From the NCBI GenBank assembly GCA_024509875.1, contig JAMPIV010008533.1, positions 1-64,000 on the forward strand: a stretch of 64,000 nucleotides of DNA. Reading direction: 5' to 3'. Source of the stretch: Oreohelix idahoensis. Taxonomy: Eukaryota; Mollusca; Gastropoda; Stylommatophora; Oreohelicidae. The position numbers were made by a program, and so were the translations under genes. Below are positions 23,623 through 34,443 of the stretch, one piece after another. The notes beneath the pieces were generated by a model. That model ran no database searches, was not told the origin of the DNA, and worked only from the letters and a program-made list of their open reading frames with translations. The first letter of the stretch is position 1. Each line of letters begins with the position of its first letter.

Positions 23623-24639
23623 TAAGGGTTAGATTTCGGGTTCTTGTTCAGTGAGGTGTTTCGGTTGAAGAATAGGATTTAAGCAGCTATTTAGATAATA
23701 CAACTATAATGAAATGTTGGAGGTTTTTAACCCGATGTTAAAGTCACACAGAGAAGAATAATAATACATGCACTGTCTCAAACGGTAGTCATTTTGTTCG
23801 GAGAATTAAACAAGTGAAAAACAAAAATATTTGCAAAAGCTGGAAAATGTAATCGACAAAATAAGAACATCAAGAATAGGATCAGAAACATAAAAACAAA
23901 TCGTGACGACTAAAGAAGAAGCTCGAAGAATAAAGGACAGTAGAAACGAAAAAATGGAAGAGGGTTATGGAAAAAGTGGAAGCGAAGAAGAATAAGAAGA
24001 CGAGGCGAGAGGAGAGAGACGAAGACGATAAGAAAGAAATTTAAGAAGGAAAGAAGATGACGAACAAAAATAATAAGATGAAGAAGGAACAAAGAGAAAA
24101 AAGCTAATCAGGGAATTTTTGATATGTTTGGTGAAAACTAGATACTCAAGAAAACATTTAAGACAAGTAGGGTTTGACAGAGATTTGCTAGTACATAAGA
24201 TAAACAAAGGGTAAAAGACACAAAGGGAATCTAAGCAACACATAACATAATTAATGGAAGACATAAAAATATAGACGAAAATATTAAACATCGTAGGACA
24301 ATGATCGACAGCAGAGTCTAAGGCAAGCACTTTGCTCAAGGCAGCTCAAAGACCAATACACTACGAGATAATTCTCCAAGAGTAATAACAACCTCATTTT
24401 CTAAGCTTTTATAACCGTAATCCCTGATGTTAAACCTAAACTAACCCCGGACCTAGTCATGCTGCCGTCTACCAATGTATTCACGACGGCGACAGTATAT
24501 CGATCCAGCCGCTGCTAAATCCACGGACAGATTACACGGAATTGTACTCTTTCTGTGTAATGTTACTAGCTTACGACGCCACCTATCTATCTCTGACCTT
24601 CCATTTATTCTTCAGTATGTTTTGTCCCCCTTAAAGCAA
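23623..24639. other. Unassigned DNA with a purine-rich stretch
   Basis: A GA-rich strand at 23,890-24,110 opens T/C-rich frames on the other strand; no domain is visible. No reverse transcriptase or LTR is found downstream of the gag frame. Confidence 0.4.
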
Positions 24640-25136
24640 GCAAAAATATATGGAGATCGAAATAAATCAAGTCCCACAGAAAACTCCGAATCTTAAACTC
24701 AACTATCTAGTCAGTTCTACTAGATGGCTCTGAAACTTGGGGCCCAACAAGAATTACAACAAAGAAGTTACACATTTTCATAAAAGGGTACTTGTGTAAA
24801 AATAATAGGTTGAAATGGTACAAGGTTACAACGGTGGAACTGGTGACAAGAGCCAGACAAGTGACCGTGAAGCAAAATACGAGAAGAAGGTACTGGAGAT
24901 GGATAGGACAAACACTGACGAAATGGTATAACATGACAAATGTGGAACTGACAATGACAAGTGACAGTGGAATAAACAGATGGGAAGAAGACGCTGGCGA
25001 CGAATAGAACAAATACCAGGGACACCTGTTGACTGCATTACAAGGTAGTCCTTATTCGGGAATCTCCAGGGAAAGAGAGGCACATGATGACACCTGGAAG
25101 AGAGCTGGAAATAAACATGAAAGGAATGAGGACGAG
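24640..25136 (+). pseudogene. Decayed LINE C-terminal fragment (family 2)
   Basis: Same sequence order as the better copy at 28,770-29,150: gaaataaatcaagtccca, ctcaactatctagtcagttc, atggctctgaaacttgg, then degenerate WYDKVTNVEL and RRRRWRWI regions. Many frameshifts and stops. It runs into the 28-bp repeats at 25,137. Confidence 0.7.
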
Positions 25137-25255
25137 AAAGAAAGACGTCCAGCAGACGGTACAGGACAGAAAGACGTCCAGCAGACGGTACAGGACAGAA
25201 AGACGTCCAGCAGACGGTACAGGACAGAAAGACGTCCAGCAGACGGTACAGGACA
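25137..25255. repeat. 28-bp minisatellite, four copies, within LINE sequence
   Basis: Unit contains aaagacgtccagcagacggt followed by acaggaca. It resembles the LINE family-2 phrase acgggacaggaagact at 29,188-29,203, so it probably arose by tandem duplication inside the LINE tail. Confidence 0.85.
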
Positions 25256-25489
25256 GACACATGGGAAGCTGCTGCGCAAGACCGAACTGCTTGGCGCACA
25301 TCTCTTCGTAAAGGTGCAGCAGCATGCGAATCATCCAGAAGAGCAGCAGCGGAACAGCGGAGACAAGCTAGAAAGGACCGTGAAATAAAACCTTCACATG
25401 AAGCAAACATTCCCTGCCCACACTGTCCAAGATCTTTCCAGGCCCGCATCGGGCTCTTCAGTCACCTTCGTACCCATAGACTAACCTAA
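25256..25489 (+). pseudogene. LINE ORF2 C-terminus with C2H2-type finger (family 6)
   Basis: An open 77-codon tail ending in TAA, starting DTWEAAAQDRTAWR and ending with CPHCPRSFQARIGLFSHLRT then HRLT: a CX2CX12HX3H pattern. This is the C-terminal finger carried by some RTE/CR1-like LINE ORF2 proteins. The sequence after it (gtgatggacgaacaaccacc, near 25,537) looks like that element's 3' untranslated end. The rest of the LINE is missing, replaced by family-2 sequence and the 28-bp repeats. Confidence 0.75.
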
Positions 25490-26414
25490 CATATTCTTAA
25501 ATAATTGGATGAACAGAGTGGTCTTCATCACCCGTGATGGACGAACAACCACCACAGGACAGACAGACTAGATATGATTCTGTTGAAGGCGTATGCTCCT
25601 TGGGGAGCAGAAGACTAATGATTAACATGTTTTTACAGATTTTCTTAAACTCTCCTGCTAACTTGATTTTTGTTGCTGCGAATATTTTCCCCCTTATAAG
25701 TTAACTGTGCTAAACACGGCATGTATTCAATTTTGTCACTGCGTTCACGAAACGTCTTAAGTGCTCACAAAGAACCAAAAGCTCATTAACGCCTATTTAA
25801 CTTTTCCAGCCGAATAAAGTACGGGATGCCTTGGCAAATAAATATATACATAAATAACAACAAAGATGGCGAAAACGCCATTCCTTGCCAAAGGAAAAAA
25901 AACTGACAGAAGCTCAACGAGTTTCTCAACGTGCAAGAGAAATCATGTTGATCTCAAGCTAGTTAAGAATAGGCAGGTCGATATTTGGAGAATATTTCAC
26001 AATGACAAATAAGCAGGGCCGCTATTTTATTTGACGCTCTACATTGATCCAGCAAGCGATGGTAGTGGCTGACACCGCCTCTGCGAGGACGTTTTGTCAA
26101 GTATGCGGTATTGTCAGTAAGGAAGCTATGGAGACAGAACTTGGGATGGAAGTGGGGTCGGATCTAAGTTGAAGATCTTCTTAGTTCAATGCGGGGAGGG
26201 AGGTATACGGTTTTCATGTTTTAGTATTTGAACAATCTTGGCAAATATAAAGACCTGATCAATGGTTACAGTGAGCGAGGCACGGAATAAGAAACAACAG
26301 GCGATAAAATCGTACGAGCTGAAAACAGCAACGACAAAGACATTATTAAAATACGCTAACAATAAATTACCATTTTCCTTTGCACTTTCCATGGAGCATC
26401 GAGCCACGATTACA
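25490..26414. other. LINE 3' end, then unassigned DNA
   Basis: Probable LINE 3' untranslated sequence to about 25,570. Nothing recognised after that. Confidence 0.4.
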
Positions 26415-26940
26415 GCTGGTACCCTAGCAGGGAGCCTGCATCAAGCAGACACATGCTCTAGCAGGGAGCCTGCACCAAGCAGAGACATGCTCTAGCAGGG
26501 AGCCTGCACCAAGCAGACACAAGCTCTAGCAGGGAGCCTGCACCAAGCAGACACATGCTCTAGCAGGGAGCCTGCACCAAGCAGACACAAGCTCTAGCAG
26601 GGAACCTGCACCAAGCAGACACAAGCTCTAGCAGGGAGCCTGCACCAAGCAGACACAAGATCTAGCAGGGAGCCTGCACCAAGCAGACACAAGCTCTAGC
26701 AGGGAGCCTGCACCAAGCAGACACAAGCTCTAGCAGGGAGCCTGCACCAAGCAGACACAAGCTCTAGCAGGGAGCCTGCACCAAGCAGACACAAGCTCTA
26801 GCAGGGAACCTGCACCAAGCAGACACAAGCTCTAGCAGGGAGCCTGCACCAAGCAGACACAAGCTCTAGCAGGGAGCCTGCACCAAGCAGACACAAGCTC
26901 TAGCAGGGAACCTGCACCAAGCAGACACAAGCTCTAGCAG
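26415..26940. repeat. 34-bp minisatellite, about 15 copies, derived from repeat R
   Basis: Unit contains tctagcagggagcctgcacc followed by aagcagacacaagc. The antisense R body has caggaagcctgcaccaaaca then ttcacatgttcttgtagc (52,834 onward), so each unit is one R segment multiplied. The array runs directly into the rest of an R copy at 26,935. Confidence 0.9.
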
Positions 26941-27000
26941 CGGGTGTTTTCTGTGGCAATTTGTTCTGAGTGATGAGGTTGCCAGCCTCATAGTCACGTG
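26935..27000 (-). repeat. Dispersed repeat R, partial copy
   Basis: gtgttttctgtggcaatttg, then gatgaggttgccagcctcat: R in antisense orientation, continuous with the 34-bp array. Confidence 0.8.
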
Positions 27001-27469
27001 ACGTTGCATTAGTCCTAGTCTCTCTGTGTTTCCTCAGAGAATGCTGGGAACTGCTTGAGACAAACGACAAATATGAAGCTAGAAAGAGTATGACTCCACA
27101 GCAACTAAGAGACAAACAGCGGGTTCGGATCTCCAGGATGGTTAAGTAAATATCTTCCTCAAGTTCCAAACCCAATGGTGATTATATCTCTCCACAAACT
27201 TCCAATCCTGCTTGCTATTCACCTATCTGTTGTTGTCATTGTTCCGTGCCACGATAACAGAACTGTCCATTATTGTTTCCTCCTGGCCGCAAAGCTCATT
27301 TTTCTTCCAGCAGGTTTGGCATTTGAGTCAAAGTATTCTAACTTTTCGCTTCTCAAGAAAGAAAAAAAAATCTTGACAACTTGTTCTGATTTGTATAATT
27401 AACTTCCTTTGAGAGTTGGCTCATTTTTATGACATCATCATTAGTCTTATTAGTCATCGTAACATTCTT
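27001..27469. other. Unassigned DNA
   Basis: A 75-codon frame at 27,175 shows no domain. Nothing recognised. Confidence 0.4.
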
Positions 27470-27750
27470 CTGTTAAAACACATTCTATAATCGTCTGATT
27501 TTCTCAAATACTGTCTATGATTCGCTCCAATATGAGTCCTGTGATAGTATGGTTTTTCAGTGACTGTCCATGACTTGCTCCAATATAAAAGTCATTTAAC
27601 CGCCTGCTGTGTTCAATGACTGTCCATGATTCGGTCTAATAGGAAAGTCCTGTAATCGTCTGGTTTTTCAGTGCCTCCATGATTCGCTCTAATATAAGTC
27701 CTATGAGCGTCTGGTTTTTGTCAGTGACTGTCTATGATTCGCTCCATTAT
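27470..27750. repeat. Degenerate ~60-bp tandem repeat, four to five units
   Basis: Recurring tgactgtccatgattcgctc, caatataagtcct and gtctggtttttcag at about 60-bp spacing, strongly diverged. Confidence 0.75.
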
Positions 27751-28045
27751 CAAAGAATCGGCTTCATCAACAATGAAAAACTCTCTTTCATATTTCGACT
27801 GACTACATTATGTTGCAAAGGATGCTTTTCGTTTTAAAATCTGTAGAACGTTACAAAAAGCCACCATTCAGAAGGACAACATAAGCACCCACCCCTCCAT
27901 TTTTAAATCACTGTAGAAGCTCACAGGTTGCAAGCCCCATGTACGAAGATCCCATCTTAGTCTCATGGTACAAAATGTTAGTGGCTCTAGTGGTTCTATA
28001 ATTTCTTTATCTCCCATGATACCCTGAGAACCAGGCAAAATTCTG
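27751..28045. other. Unassigned DNA
   Basis: Nothing recognised. Confidence 0.35.
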
Positions 28046-30792
28046 AACTATAATAATAATAATAATAGCCCCTTCAGTCATAACTGACTATGGGAATGCG
28101 CCCGAGGTGACAGCCCTCAGCTGCTTATTTTCTTGGTGCTCCTTTCGACGTTTTCTCCTCTCTGCTTGTTGTGTGAGCTTCGTTTCGCTTAATCTGAGGT
28201 GGCGCCGTAAATAGCATCGCCACTTGGTGCGATCGGCAGCTTCATCCTCCCATGTTGCTGGATCCATGGCCAGTGCCCTCATATCTTGTGTAGACAGAGA
28301 ATCACTTTGGAAATTGATGAGGCATTATGGAGTTCCCATGAATATCATTATCTTAATAAGGAAGACCTATGAAGACATGACATGCAGTTCTTCATGAAGG
28401 ACAACTTACAGAACTGTTTAGGATTAGAACGGGAGTGAGACAGGGGTGCCTCTTGTCTCCATTTCTTTTCTTACTAGCAATAGATTGGGTTATGAAAACA
28501 TTGACATCACACAACAGAAATGAAATCCAGTGGAATCTGACTAAACAGCTTGATGATCTGGATTTTGCAGATGACATGGCTCTTCTGTCCCATAACCATA
28601 ATCAGATGCAAGAGAAAATGAAAATTCTCGATGAGAGGTCACAATAAGTGGGCCTGAAAATACACAGGGAAAAGACAAAGATTATGAGAATAAATGCAAG
28701 AATGGTAACAATAATGAACTTGAAGAAACACCACTAAAGGCGCTTTCATTGCATTGAGAAACATATAGAGGTCAAGATAAATCAAGTCCAACATGAAAAT
28801 AAGAATCTTCAACTCAAATGTCAAGTCAGTCCTATTGTATGGCTCTGAGACATGGAGAGCAACAAAAACAACAACTAAAAAGCTACATACTTTTATAAAT
28901 GGGTGCTTGCGTAGAATAGAAGGACTGAAATGGTATGACAAAGTCACAAATGTGGAACTGATGACAAGAACCAGACAAGTGCCAGTGGAACAAGAGTTGA
29001 GAAGAAGACGCTGGCGATGGATAGAACACACACTGAGGAAACCTGTTGATAGCATTACAAGGCAGTCCTTGTTCTGGAATCCACAGGGAAAGAGAGGCAG
29101 AGGTAGACCAAGAAACACATGGAGAAGAGAACTGGAAACAGAGGTGAAAATGATGAGGAAAACATGGAACGAACTTGAGCGGATGACACGGGACAGGAAG
29201 ACTTGGCATGTATTTGTTGAAGGCCTATGCTCCTCGGGGAGCTAAAGGGTACTGATTGATTGACACATCTTTGAACCTCAGCTGCGGTCGCCCAACTGTT
29301 CTCTTGCCATCTGCTAATTGTCCGTAGAAGATATCCTTCGGGATGCGACCATCTTCCATACGGCGGACATGGCCAAGCCAGCGTAGTCTGCGCTGTCTAA
29401 GCAGTGTATACATGCTTTGAAGGCCAGCACGTGACAACACCTCGACATATGTCACTTTATCTTTCCACGAGATGCCAAGGATGTGGCGTAGACACTGTAA
29501 ATGGAAGCTATTGAGCCATCTTTCTTGCTTAGCATAGGTTGTCCATGTCTCGCTGCCATATAGGAGAGTGCTGGTGACGCAGGCGTTATATACCGCAGCT
29601 TTGGTCTTCGTTGTGAGTTTGGGAGTTTCCTCAAATACGCATTCTGAGGCTGGCAAAGGTAGCTGCAGCTTTGCCTATGCGGTTGTCGATTTCTATGTCC
29701 AGAGAGAGTTTGTCATTGATGGTAGACCCTAGGTATGTGAAGTGGTGCACCACTGCCAATTCATAGTTATCGATAGTGATAACTGGTGCAGCACCCACAT
29801 CCTGACTCAGCACATTCGTTTTCTTTAGACTTATTGTGAGGCCAAAGTCCTTGGATGCTTGGGTGAAGCGATTCAGCAAGCTCTGAAGCTCCAGTTGGCT
29901 TTGAGTGACGATTGCAGCGTCTTCAGCGAACAACAAGTCTATTATAGTGACCCTTCTAATTTTTGTTTTTGCCTTCAGCCTTGAAAGATTAAACAGACGA
30001 CCATCTGACCTAGTGTGAAGGCATATTCCTTCAGTTGCATCTCTGAATGCATGTTTCAAGAGTAAGGCAAAGAAGATCCCGAAGAGGGTCGGAGCCAGAA
30101 CACAGCCTTGTTTAACGCCACTTCGTATGTCAAAGGGCTGTGACGTGCTTCCAGCATATTGGACTGTTCCCTTCATGTCGTCATGGAATGACTTTATCAG
30201 GAGAGCAGCCTATTTTCAGGAGGATTTTGAAGAGTCCATCCCTACTAACCAGGTCAAATGCTTTTGTGAGGTCTACAAAGGCGATATATAAAGGTCTTTT
30301 CTGCTCTCTTGATTTTTCCTGAAGCTGACGGACAGAGAAGATCATGTCTGTTGTTGATCTACCAGCTCGGAATCCACACTGTGACTCTGGATATATGCGC
30401 TCAGCTAACTTGTGTAGTCGCATTAAGATGACTTTGGCAAAAACCTTACCAACAATACTAAAAAGAGAGTTGCCTCTGTAGTTATTGCAATCACTTCTGA
30501 CTCCTTTATTTTTATACAGCGTTACAATCTTGGCATCTCGCATGTCTTGAGGAATAGTTGTCTCTACCCAGCACTGGCACAGCACCCTATGCAGGGGATG
30601 TAATAGCGTGCTCTTACAGCATTTGATTAAATCAGGAGGAATCCCATCACTGCCTGGTGCTTTGCCAGAGGCCAAGCTATGAACGGCCTTGCTGAGTTCT
30701 TCTAATGTTGGTTCAGCATCCAGCTCCTCCATAGTTGGCAGGCATTTGACAGCATCAAGGGCTGGAGGCGTGACGGTATTTTCTCTAGCGTA
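28046..30792 (-). pseudogene. LINE family 3, 5'-truncated and interrupted by another LINE
   Basis: On the minus strand from 30,792: LASGKAPGSDGIPPDLIK, NNYRGNSLFSIVGKVF, SQCGFRAGRSTTDMIF and FVDLTKAFD (reverse transcriptase, first part); a frameshift near 30,195; then SGVKQGCVLAPTLFGIFF and the catalytic box, here FAED instead of FADD; a second shift near 29,640; then STLLYGSETWT, LRWLGHVRRMEDGRIPKD and GRPQLRFKDV. The frame is cut by the inserted LINE at about 29,269 and resumes below 28,290 with RALAMDPATWEDEAADRTKW. It ends in a TTA-type tail. A 7-bp match, gaactat, flanks it (28,045-28,051 and 30,793-30,799). RTE-like by order and motifs. Inactive: two frameshifts, one altered catalytic Asp, one interruption. 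Confidence 0.88.
28291..29268 (+). pseudogene. LINE family 2, 5'-truncated, nested inside LINE family 3
   Basis: Begins inside the RT domain with VDRESLWKLMRHYGVP, then a stop-containing stretch, then TGVRQGCLLSPFLFLLAIDW and the catalytic LDFADDMALLSHN (frame 28,435-28,647, stop where Q is expected), then a frame from 28,793 to 29,245 with SVLLYGSETW, WYDKVTNVEL, RRRRWRWIEHTLRKP, then the PQGKRGRGRPRNTWRREL block. It ends with tgattgattga. The host LINE continues on both sides. This is the best family-2 copy here and serves as the reference for the others. Confidence 0.9.
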
Positions 30793-31006
30793 GAACTATG
30801 TTACGGTTAATTTGTGTATAAAGACAGAAAAAAGTAAGGTAGGAGAAAAATCATGCTAGAGTTATCTATCAAACTGTTTTCATTACCTTTGTCTGTTTCC
30901 TTTATCTAGGACTTATTTCCTAGTTTATTGTTATCTAGGATTTACTTCCTTTTGTATCTTTACATTTTAGTTACGTAGGACATACTTCTCTGTATATCCT
31001 AAATCA

Positions 31007-31260
31007 TCAGCTGCCATCTCCACAACGAAGGTTGGCTGTAATGGATCTCCAACGTCTTCTGTCTCTTGTCTTGATGGTACACTCTGATAGGCTCGTTCCT
31101 GTCCATCTCTTGTCTTGATGGTACACTCTGATAGGCTCGTTCCTGTCCATCTCTTGTCTTGATGGTACACTCTGATAGGCTCGTTCCTGTCCATCTCTTG
31201 ATGTTATCTTCCCACTTAAAGTGCTGTCTTCTTCATGCACGTTTACCTTCAACTCTGTGC
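31007..31260 (-). pseudogene. LINE family 5, 3' end fragment
   Basis: Minus-strand reading gives KWEDNIK-type sequence (here SGKITSRDGQERAYQS after shifts), then QETEDVGDPLQPTFVVEMA, the same as 55,076-55,215. Part of it is tandemly triplicated (next entry). The conserved tail of the ORF and the 3' end are present; everything upstream is missing. Confidence 0.75.
31066..31200. repeat. 44-bp minisatellite, three copies, within LINE family 5
   Basis: Unit contains gatggtacactctgataggc then tcgttcctgtccatctcttg. Single-copy versions occur in the same LINE at 55,100-55,145, about 31,930-31,990 and about 56,140-56,210. Confidence 0.9.
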
Positions 31261-31889
31261 TCCATTATGTTCTTCCGCAAGGTGTTATAGCTTTTTAAAT
31301 GGCCAAAATATGTTAGCTATCCTTACCCAGGACTTACTTCTTTGTGTAATATTGCTCACGACTAAGTTTTTCTTTGTTTATTTGCTTTTTTTTTTTTGCA
31401 TCCTTACCCAGGACCACACAGGGAAACAAAAGAATACATCTGCTAGAACACCAACTGCCATTCCATCACTGTTAATAACAAAAATCGTCCACGCTTCCTC
31501 GAGTTATCAGCTACACTATAACACCATGAACAATATAACATCAACGATGCATTTAAAATACAGAAAGGGCCCACTTAATTGATAACAGAAGGGTGAGTCA
31601 GGGAGTAGAGTCAGAATATTATTGGTAGGCGTCCGTATACATCGAATCGATCGTGAAGAGAATGCTTGCACGCCAGTTGAGCTCCGGACGGCATGCATGA
31701 GTCACCGCTTTGGCGCACGGCCATTCCCGCACGCGAATGTTTCAACACGCGTTATCACCCTGTTTACGGGTAGTGTAATGATTGAAGCGTGTGTCAGTTT
31801 TATTTGTCATGCATGCTCGTGGAATCGCCAGGTCGTGTGTATGTATTCTGATGTAATCGCCAGCACCAATACATCATTATATGTCTTGA
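31261..31889. other. Unassigned DNA
   Basis: Open frames of 115 and 60 codons without domains. Nothing recognised. Confidence 0.4.
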
Positions 31890-32060
31890 TCAAGTGTCAT
31901 CTTCGCACCAAGGGTCGGCTCCAATGGATCTTCTTTTGTCTCTTGTATTTGCGGTACACTTGGATAGACTATCTCTTGTCCATCTCTTGATGTTATCTTC
32001 CCACTATTGTCGTTGTCTTTCTCTTGCACGTTTCTCCATCACTTCCCTTCAGGTCCTCAA
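31890..32060 (-). pseudogene. LINE family 5, 3' end fragment
   Basis: agggtcggctccaatggatc, ttgtatttgcggtacacttg, tgtccatctcttgatgttat and cttcccactatt parallel 31,020-31,215 in order and orientation. Decayed. Confidence 0.65.
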
Positions 32061-32104
32061 AGAGTCAAGGTCTCCTGACCCATACCATTATTTCCAGGTA
32101 TATC

Positions 32105-32300
32105 GAGCCGCGCTGGTGTAATTGTTACCACACTGCGCGGGCGATCGGGTGATCCAGGTTCCGAGCCCTGACGAAGACATTTGAAGGAGTGTCGTCGACC
32201 AGGGACTGGAATAACCAGCTCTAATGGGTACCTCTGAAATCGGCGAGTATCTGCCTGAATGGCGAGAGGACACGTGTCATTGTACAGTGAAAAAAAAAGG
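32105..32300 (+). mobile_element. SINE family S, diverged copy
   Basis: gagccgcgctggtgtaattg, then a B-box-like ccaggttccgagccc, acatttgaaggagtgtcgtc, and a poly-A end near 32,290. The body is shorter and diverged compared with 8451-8719. No target duplication resolved. Confidence 0.7.
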
Positions 32301-32339
32301 GATACTCACATAAAATCAGTCTCAGGTTAGAGATATTAA

Positions 32340-32620
32340 CCGGACATTTCGCCTCGAGTAATAGCGCGTGTACGATTATAAACAAAAATAAATAAACAAT
32401 CCCATGTCGTCTTTAACCCTTTCATTGTCTCCGGTTCTCTTCTCTGTGCTTGTTTTGGTTTCCCTTGACCTCTCTTACCTTGGAGTTTCCACAATAAGGG
32501 ATGCCTTGTAATGCTATCATCAGGTTTCCTCAGTATGGTTCTGCCCATCACCAGTGTCTTCTTCTCATCTCTTGTTCCACTGGCACTTGTCTGGTTCTCA
32601 AGCACGCTTGCTTCAATTTT
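32340..32620 (-). pseudogene. LINE family 2, C-terminal fragment
   Basis: Minus strand: SVLENQTSASGTRDEKK, RTILRKPDDSITRHPLLW, LQGKRGQGKPKQAQRREP, parallel to the reference copy at 28,960-29,150. Frameshifted. Joined at its upstream end to a family-5 fragment. Confidence 0.75.
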
Positions 32621-32834
32621 TTCCCCCTTCAATTGTGGATTCCATCACGGTGTTGCGTCGTTTTATATGACCACAATACTTTATCTGTCGAACTTTGATC
32701 TCCGTCATTAATTCTATTTTTTTTTGTCTAGCTTTTCCACAACTTCTTCTAGCCTTTTCTCTATCCATCAGATGCGCCTGTTCGCCTATATATCTACATT
32801 TCAAAGGACTCATTTCTATCAACTGCGAGTCCGC
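32621..32834 (-). pseudogene. LINE family 5, internal ORF2 fragment
   Basis: Minus strand: LLYGFKTWTADSQLIEM, then a shift, REKARRSCGKARQ, IKVRQIKYCGHIKRRNTV, MESTIEGG. The LLYG.ETWT motif of the post-RT region lies exactly where the 34-bp minisatellite begins. The homologous region at about 56,460-56,500 is single-copy. Confidence 0.75.
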
Positions 32835-34055
32835 CGTCCATGTTTTGAAACCATACAGTAATGTCCGCCGTCCATGTTTCCACACCATACAGTAATGTCC
32901 ACAGTCCATGTTTCCACACCATACAGTAATGTCCGCCGTCCATGTTTCCACACCATACAGTAATGTCCGCCGTCCATGTGTCCACACCATACAGTAATGT
33001 CCACAGTCCATGTTTCCACACCATACAGTAATGTCCACAGTCCATGTTTCCACACCATACAGTAGTGTCCACAGTCCATGTTTCCACACCATACAGTAAT
33101 GTCCACAGTCCATGTTTCCACACCATACAGTAATGTCCACAGTCCATGTTTCCACACCATACAGTAGTGTCCACAGTCCATGTTTCCACACCATACAGTA
33201 ATGTCCGCCGTCCATGTTTCCACACCATACAGTAATGTCCGCCGTCCATGTGTCCACACCATACAGTAATGTCCACAGTCCATGTTTCATCACCATACAG
33301 TAATGTCCACAGTCCATGTTTCCACACCATACAGTAATGTCCACAGTCCATGTTTCCACATCATACAGTAATGTCCACAGTCCATGTTTCCACACCATAC
33401 AGTAATGTCCACAGTCCATGTTTCCACACCATACAGTAGTGTCCACAGTCCATGTTTCCACACCATACAGTAATGTCCACAGTCCATGTTTCCACACCAT
33501 ACAGTAAAGTCTACAGTCCATGTTTCCACACCATACAATAATGTCCACAGTCCATGTTTCCACACCATACAGTAATGTCCACAGTCCATGTTTCCACACC
33601 ATACAGTAATGTCCACAGTCCATGTTTCCACACCATACAGTAATGTCCACAGTCCATGTTTCCACACCATACAGTAATGTCCACAGTCCATGTTTCCACA
33701 TCATACAGTAATGTCCACAGTCCATGTTTCCACACCATACAGTAATGTCCACAGTCCATGTTTCCACACCACACAGTAATGTCCACAGTCCATGTTTCCA
33801 CATCATACAGTAATGTCCACAGTCCATGTTTCCACACCATACAGTAATGTCCACAGTCCATGTTTCCACACCATACAGTAATGTCCACAGTCCATGTTTC
33901 ATCACCATACAGTAATGTCCACAGTCCATGTTTCCACACCATACAGTAATGTCCACAGTCCATGTTTCCACATCATACAGTAATGTCCACAGTCCATGTT
34001 TCCACACCATACAGTAATGTCCACAGTCCATGTTTCCACACCATACAGTAATGAA
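32835..34055. repeat. 34-bp minisatellite, about 36 copies, grown from a LINE coding motif
   Basis: Unit contains gtccacagtccatgtttcca then caccatacagtaat. On the minus strand each unit encodes LLYGVETWT in one frame. Because 34 is not a multiple of 3, a stop-free unit opens all three minus frames, giving frames up to 472 codons. Variants (gtccgccgtcc, catcatacag, tgtgtccaca) recur in blocks. These frames are not genes. Confidence 0.95.
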
Positions 34056-34129
34056 GAGTTTATATTTATCACTTGATAACTCTCATGTTTTATTGTTACT
34101 TGTTTCGATACTAGTTTCGACAACACCAA

Positions 34130-34260
34130 GCAGTCACATGATCTTCCAGAGGCGATTTCTGTGGCAATTTTTGCCATGACCAGGTTGCCAGCCCCAGGCA
34201 CAACCTCGTATTAATGGCCTTGTATGACATGCTTGAGGGTACAGTAGTCCTATCCTATCT
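34130..34260 (-). repeat. Dispersed repeat R copy
   Basis: gatttctgtggcaatttttg, ccaggttgccagccccaggc, acaacctcgtattaatggcc and ttgtatgacatgcttgaggg: R in antisense. Confidence 0.8.
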
Positions 34261-34274
34261 TTAAGTCTATGTAG

Positions 34275-34443
34275 GCCCCCCCCCCCCCAGGAACCACAAG
34301 ACGACTAGTATGAGGTTGTCTATGTACAGACCCCCCAGGAACCACAAGACGACTAGTATGAGGTTGTCTATGTACAGACCCCCCAGGAACCACAAGACGC
34401 GACTAGTATGAGGTTGTCTATGTACAGACCCCCCAGGAACCAC
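34275..34443. repeat. 48-bp minisatellite, left part (about three units)
   Basis: Unit contains gactagtatgaggttgtcta then tgtacagaccccccaggaac. This is the left remainder of the array split by the LTR retrotransposon; the rest is at 45,979-46,690. Confidence 0.95.
34439..34443. repeat. 5-bp target-site duplication of the LTR element (left)
   Basis: accac, repeated at 45,979-45,983. Joining the flanks restores the minisatellite unit ggaaccacaagacg. Confidence 0.9.

Noticed and set aside
32613..34031. Minus-strand frame of 472 codons and four shorter overlapping frames
   Set aside because: Produced by the 34-bp minisatellite: a stop-free unit whose length is not a multiple of 3 opens all three frames. 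No start context or non-repeat domain except the LINE remnant at its end.
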